From an uncultured Pseudomonadales bacterium (GTDB lineage Bacteria > Pseudomonadota > Gammaproteobacteria > Pseudomonadales > Cellvibrionaceae): 64,000 bases of DNA. The notes under the pieces were generated by a model. The model had not been told where the DNA came from. It searched no databases and saw only the letters and a list, made by a program, of their open reading frames with translations. Positions 60,329-64,000 of this stretch are shown one piece after another. The translations under genes and the position numbers were made by a program. Position 1 is the first letter of the stretch. Every line of letters starts with the position of its first letter. The stretch spans positions 62,001 through 126,000 of the forward strand of contig CANKXO010000005.1 in assembly GCA_947487765.1 (NCBI GenBank). Direction: 5' to 3'.

Positions 60329-61450
60329 ATGAAAGAAAATCATTTGTTGGAATTGGTTGTTGTTTCGGGTCAGCAGGCAGGTGCTCGTTCTATAGTGAAG
60401 CCAGAAGGAGACATTGAGATCAGTGATAGCATCGATAGCGATATCGTACTAAGTGATCCATTAGTTAAAGGTAAAAAAGTTGAATTATCTATTAATAGGG
60501 GTGATGCAGATCTCCATGTTTTGTCTGGAGAGGTCAGCATTGCGGGGCAGCATTTTTCCGAAGGGCAAGTTGTTAAGGTGTTGCCTTATCAAACAATGAC
60601 TCTTGGTGATACATCATTTGCTTATGGTGACGTTGATGCTCCTGATTGGGAAAAGTTCTTTAATTTCGATGAAGATTGGATCCAATGCCCTGGCCAAATA
60701 AACTCAGTTGGCACAGAAATAACTATCAATAATGATGTTACAGTTTGGTCAAAGCCGTGGGTGAAGTACGGTTTTTTTTCAGGAGCGGCTTTTGTCTTTT
60801 GCTTATTAACTGCTTTTATTTATATTTCCTTTTCATCGGCTCCCACGATCTCTCTTGATGAAAAAGTGGCAAGTGTTAAGGCAATTGTTAATGATGCTGG
60901 CTTCTCCGAATTAGATGTGTCTGTAGATAATGCAGGTAAGCTTGTGATTTCTGGGTATATAGCAACGGCAGAAAAATATGCGGAGTTAGAGCGTCTTCTT
61001 GATCGAAAACAGATTTTTTCTTTTATAAATTTACAGGTTGGTGAACGTTTAGCAAGGCGAATTCAAGATGTTTATCGAGTCAATGGCGTTGATGCTGCCG
61101 TTGAGGTTGATCAGCAAGGAATTGCTATTGTCAAAACGACAGTGGCGGATACTGAAAAATTGGCGCAAGTGCAAGCAGTTGTGCTTAAGGATGTTGCCAA
61201 TTTGGATGAAATTATTTCCGACAATACGATGCCCGATATCAGTCAGGACATTCCTGATTCCTCTGTCGCTAATGATCCTGGGAAGCGTATAGCAATGATT
61301 ATTCCTGGTGAGTCGCCTTATATTGTAACAGTTGATAAGTCGCGGTATTACGTTGGTGCTTTATTGCCAACAGGACATAAAATCACTGAGATTACTGAAA
61401 ATAATGTCATGCTTGAAAAAAATGAGGCGACAACATCTTTGAATTTTTAG
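60329..61450 (+). CDS. sctD: Type III inner-membrane ring protein SctD
   Basis: 373 aa. ATG 60329 has AAGAG 8 bp upstream; an in-frame GTG at 60320 is less likely. The N-terminal cytoplasmic FHA-like domain (about 5-105: LLELVVVSGQQAGARSIV) is followed by one membrane helix (about 147-168) and periplasmic BON-like ring-building repeats (VSVDNAGKLVISGYIAT, EVDQQGIAIVKTTV). It links the cytoplasmic platform to the secretin. Confidence 0.88.
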   Translation: MKENHLLELVVVSGQQAGARSIVKPEGDIEISDSIDSDIVLSDPLVKGKKVELSINRGDADLHVLSGEVSIAGQHFSEGQVVKVLPYQTMTLGDTSFAYGDVDAPDWEKFFNFDEDWIQCPGQINSVGTEITINNDVTVWSKPWVKYGFFSGAAFVFCLLTAFIYISFSSAPTISLDEKVASVKAIVNDAGFSELDVSVDNAGKLVISGYIATAEKYAELERLLDRKQIFSFINLQVGERLARRIQDVYRVNGVDAAVEVDQQGIAIVKTTVADTEKLAQVQAVVLKDVANLDEIISDNTMPDISQDIPDSSVANDPGKRIAMIIPGESPYIVTVDKSRYYVGALLPTGHKITEITENNVMLEKNEATTSLNF

Positions 61451-61526
61451 GTGTGATATTGGGTGTAGGTGTAAAACATAACGAGTGTATAAATTTACTA
61501 TTCATTAATTATCTAGGAGACATAAA

Positions 61527-61829
61527 GTGAACAATATCAGTAATTTGAATGCAGCGATGGGTTTGGTTCAATCAAATAGTGTAGACGAAAATTCTGCCGA
61601 TGGAAGTTGGTTTGAAGCGATGGCTGAAGCATGGGGGCAAGCCTTAGATCGGCAGGCTTCACGTATTGAAACTCAGTCAACACAATTGGGTGATCAAGGA
61701 ATTGATTCTCCTGCTGCAATTACTCAATTAACAGCTGAGTCATTGAAAATGACATTCTTATCTAATAGCTCACACACCGCATTAAGTAGTACAGGTAGTG
61801 CGCTTGAAACAATGGCACGCAAACAATAG
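61527..61829 (+). CDS. Needle-like small type III subunit (SctF candidate)
   Basis: 100 aa, GTG start behind TAGGAGA. Helical: WFEAMAEAWGQALDRQASRI, PAAITQLTAESLKMTFLSNS, ending ALETMARKQ. The size, helix-turn-helix shape and location directly before the rod gene fit the needle subunit, and the sequence recalls the chlamydial needle type more than YscF/PrgI. No signal peptide. Assignment rests on context and pattern. Confidence 0.62.
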   Translation: MNNISNLNAAMGLVQSNSVDENSADGSWFEAMAEAWGQALDRQASRIETQSTQLGDQGIDSPAAITQLTAESLKMTFLSNSSHTALSSTGSALETMARKQ

Positions 61830-61868
61830 TAAACATTGTGATATTTATCATTGTTTTAGGAGATAAAC

Positions 61869-62261
61869 ATGGTAGAAGCTTCTTTAATGCCGGCAGTTAA
61901 TGCATCGGAAATAGCAACTGATGTTGCAAATAAGCAGGTGTCGGTTAACTACAATACATCGTTAAGCGATGTCTCAGCGTTTGAGCAAAGTTTGTCTCAT
62001 GTTCAATCATCATCAAAAGTAACAGCGCCTTCTGAGTCTGCTCGGGCAGCTTTTAAACCTTTGGATTACATTAATAATGAAGCTGCAGAGATTGTTAATT
62101 ATGCAAAAAATGCTGTTGCAAGTGGTAATGAGTTAACGCCCAGTGAAATTGTCATGTTAACGGCAAGGAGTCATGAGTTTATGTTCCATTGCCAACTGAC
62201 GTCTAATGTTGCAAACCGTACATCTGATGGGTTGCAACAGCTATTTAAACAGCAGAGCTGA
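61869..62261 (+). CDS. sctI: Inner rod protein SctI (YscI/HrpB type)
   Basis: 130 aa, GGAGATAA ribosome site. The conserved C-terminal helix reads SEIVMLTARSHEFMFHCQLT, SNVANRTSDGLQQLFKQQS, the YscI pattern that ends in a Gln-Gln tail. The N-terminal part is variable. Located just before sctJ, as in many injectisome operons. Forms the rod joining export gate and needle. Confidence 0.75.
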   Translation: MVEASLMPAVNASEIATDVANKQVSVNYNTSLSDVSAFEQSLSHVQSSSKVTAPSESARAAFKPLDYINNEAAEIVNYAKNAVASGNELTPSEIVMLTARSHEFMFHCQLTSNVANRTSDGLQQLFKQQS

Positions 62262-62264
62262 TCA

Positions 62265-63050
62265 ATGAGTATAAGAATAATCAGTTTTATTGTTGCTTTA
62301 TTATTGGCGGCATGTGGCAGTAAATCACTTTACTCAGGACTTTCTGAGCAGGAGGCCAACGAGATGGTGGCGCTACTGTATAACACCGGAATGTCCGCGG
62401 ATAAGCGACTCTTAAATGATCAGAGCTTTTCGGTATCCGTGCCAGAGGAATATTTTTCTCGAGCGGTTGAAGTGCTACGTGCCAATGGCTATCCACGCAA
62501 TAAATTTAAAAGTTTAGGAGATGTATTCCAAAAAGAAGGTTTTGTATCGTCTCCATTGGAAGAGAGAGCTCGCCTTAATTATGCTCAATCGCAAGAGTTG
62601 ACTAAAACGATTGAAAGTATCGATGGTGTTGTGTTGGCACGAGTGCATTTGGCGTTACCTAAAGATGATCCTTTGAGTGACAAACAAAAGCCATCATCTG
62701 CTTCAGTATTTATAAAGCACCGTAGAGGTATTGACTTAAGTGATAGGGAAAGCCAAATAAAGGCACTAGTTGTAAACAGCATAGAAGGCTTGCCGTATGA
62801 AAATATAACGGTTGCATTATTTCCTTCTGAATCAGTATCTATTAATTACCAAGCATCGACAGAATCTCGAAGTGAGCAATCTTCAGCTTCTCCAATGATG
62901 TTGGTTATGTCGATAATAATCGTATTTTTTATTGGAATAATTGCTTGGCTTTTATGGCGCCATCAAAAGAAAGTGATGAGTAATATCTCTGTTGTAGATT
63001 CATCGGTTTCTGAGCAATCAAAGCAAGGTGCAGGTCGTGGCGGTCAGTGA
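62265..63050 (+). CDS. sctJ: Type III inner-membrane ring lipoprotein SctJ
   Basis: 261 aa. Lipobox LLLAAC-G gives Cys17. The two YscJ/PrgK ring-building domains are visible (LYSGLSEQEANEMVALLYNT, YPRNKFKSLGDVFQKEGFVS, LARVHLALPKDD, SASVFIKHRRG), then a C-terminal membrane helix (about 210-232). It starts 3 bp after sctI. The 3' end overlaps sctK. Confidence 0.94.
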   Translation: MSIRIISFIVALLLAACGSKSLYSGLSEQEANEMVALLYNTGMSADKRLLNDQSFSVSVPEEYFSRAVEVLRANGYPRNKFKSLGDVFQKEGFVSSPLEERARLNYAQSQELTKTIESIDGVVLARVHLALPKDDPLSDKQKPSSASVFIKHRRGIDLSDRESQIKALVVNSIEGLPYENITVALFPSESVSINYQASTESRSEQSSASPMMLVMSIIIVFFIGIIAWLLWRHQKKVMSNISVVDSSVSEQSKQGAGRGGQ

Positions 63051-63615
63051 CAATATAGCTTTAGCAAGAGAGCGGCGATTGCTTCAATTTGAAGCAGCAA
63101 AATTTATTGCTCCCTTAGTTGGTGAGGGAGGCAACCATAGTAGCTTAACATGGGCTGCTCTCTCTGAATTGCCGGATTGGTGTCGTTGGCCAAAGCCTGA
63201 ACTTAATCGATTAATTCTTGTTGCGGGTGCATTATTTTCTCTCCCATCTATCCGTTTATGGATTGATGCAAAAAAGATACGTGAAGCCAGAATGTTGATT
63301 GGTGATAAAACATTTGAATTGGTAATGGCTAATAAATCTGTTCCGCAAAAATGTACTCAAGCAGCTTCTAATAAAAGCGTTGAACAGTTGTTTTTTTGTT
63401 CTGGAGCGGCAGTGTTATTGAGCAGCGCAGATGAGGAACTACAGCCATATATAAAGACTATGCTGCCTGCTGTGGCTGGCAAGTTACCATTTGATATTGC
63501 TGCATTACTGATGTCAGAAGCATTGAATACCTTAACAACAATTAACCATATGGTGTCTGATGATTACACTGATAATCGTGAAAAATTATCTGAATCAGAG
63601 GAGGGGACCCTATGA
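63028..63615 (+). CDS. sctK: Type III sorting-platform protein SctK
   Basis: 195 aa. It starts at GTG 63028 inside sctJ, or more likely at GTG 63037, which has AAGGTG 6 bases upstream; either way it overlaps sctJ. SctK/YscK features: LPDWCRWPKPELNRLILVAG, ALFSLPSIRLWIDAKKIREA, RMLIGDKTFELVM. The sequence family is variable, so the call leans on order sctJ-K-L. Its stop overlaps the sctL start in ATGA. Confidence 0.8.
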   Translation: MQVVAVSDNIALARERRLLQFEAAKFIAPLVGEGGNHSSLTWAALSELPDWCRWPKPELNRLILVAGALFSLPSIRLWIDAKKIREARMLIGDKTFELVMANKSVPQKCTQAASNKSVEQLFFCSGAAVLLSSADEELQPYIKTMLPAVAGKLPFDIAALLMSEALNTLTTINHMVSDDYTDNREKLSESEEGTL

Positions 63616-64000
63616 GTTTTGTTACGTTAATCAATGAAGAAAAATTGTCTTTCTCTACTGATCAATTAATTATTCCGGCACAGAATGTGGCGTTATTCAA
63701 TGATGTTCTGGATGCTAATAAAAATTTAACAAAAATTCTTTATGAGTTTGAACAGCGTGTTGAAGACGCCGAAAAGAAAGGTTTTGAAGCTGGTTTTGAA
63801 AAAGGAAGACAGGATGGGATGGATTTTTCTCGAAGAGAAATTGCAGAACAGTTGACATCTATAGCTATTCGTTCACAGCGTCAGCAGCAAAGTATGAAAG
63901 ACTCTATTGTCAAGTTGGCAATGCAGATTGTTCGCCGTATTGCTGATAATTTTGGTGCCCAGGAAGTTGTTGCTACGCTAGCAAAAAAAGCAGTAGAGGA
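63612..64000 (+). CDS. sctL: Type III ATPase regulator SctL (YscL/FliH family), cut by window end
   Basis: ATG 63612 (overlapping the sctK stop, GAGGGG upstream) opens a frame to the window end, 129 codons. It reads MSFVTLINEEKLSFSTDQLI ... FEQRVEDAEKKGFEAGFEKG with the Gly-x3-Gly pattern of HrpE/FliH stators, then IVKLAMQIVRRIADNFGAQE. It links the ATPase SctN to SctQ in the sorting platform. The C-terminus and the genes beyond are outside the window. Confidence 0.88.
   Translation, partial: MSFVTLINEEKLSFSTDQLIIPAQNVALFNDVLDANKNLTKILYEFEQRVEDAEKKGFEAGFEKGRQDGMDFSRREIAEQLTSIAIRSQRQQQSMKDSIVKLAMQIVRRIADNFGAQEVVATLAKKAVE

Noticed and set aside
53610-64000. The type III locus as a flagellar gene cluster, because of the FliO-like gene
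   Set aside because: Secretin, SctD, SctJ lipoprotein, SctK and lytic transglycosylase are injectisome parts, and no flagellin, hook or rod genes are present.

Overview
The window reads as the chromosome of a gammaproteobacterium with fairly low GC. The left end carries the classic gammaproteobacterial block yhbY / rlmE-ftsH-folP-glmM-tpiA-secG-tRNA-Leu(GAG). All gene calls are from reading the sequence; no database search was run.

Layout. (1) 179-3548: a TRAP-type solute-binding protein, divergent from a Cache-domain histidine kinase and a NarL/LuxR-type response regulator, with a perfect 20-bp palindrome between them. (2) 3608-10758: dodecin, YhbY and the conserved housekeeping block ending in tRNA-Leu(GAG). 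(3) 10741-19198: an 8.4-kb integrative element in the 3' end of tRNA-Leu. It has a P4-type tyrosine integrase, AlpA, two small helix-turn-helix proteins, an array of palindromes that looks like iterons, a DUF5681 protein, and a cargo of DUF2971, DUF6602 (PD-(D/E)XK-like) and endonuclease/exonuclease/phosphatase genes. attL, attR and a set of GGTGCTA arm-type repeats are visible. (4) 19286-21490: a TetR operon with two NTF2-like proteins, then a rhomboid protease. (5) 21607-33236: a membrane-stress operon, YjfI-PspA-YqiJ-YqiK(flotillin)-giant AAA ATPase-TerB-like-MscS-zinc ribbon, behind a strong promoter that contains palindromic operators. (6) 33445-33521: initiator tRNA-Met.

(7) 34059-45323, minus strand: a PmrA/QseB-like two-component system, a DUF418 protein, and a DUF2860 porin-like protein followed by a complete RND tripartite efflux pump. 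CTTAA-type direct repeats precede both target units. (8) 45713-50683, minus strand: a TetR-controlled redox/detoxification cluster with two alcohol dehydrogenases, a glyoxalase-like protein lacking two metal ligands, an AhpD-like protein and two NTF2-like paralogues. Three near-identical TetR operators are visible. (9) 50772-64000: a type III secretion system in two divergent arms. The minus arm is sctU, a FliO-like protein, two unknown proteins and a lipoprotein. The plus arm is a lytic transglycosylase, sctV, sctC, sctD, needle-like and rod-like subunits, sctJ, sctK and sctL (cut by the window edge).

In related gammaproteobacteria tRNA-Leu, tRNA-fMet and rimP-nusA-infB lie close together. 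Here about 22.7 kb separates the two tRNAs and more than 30 kb of accessory genes follow the second, so this is an insertion hot spot. The best candidates for under-described biology are the PspA/flotillin/giant-ATPase/MscS operon, the possible nuclease cargo of the tRNA-Leu island, and the unassigned genes of the type III locus.
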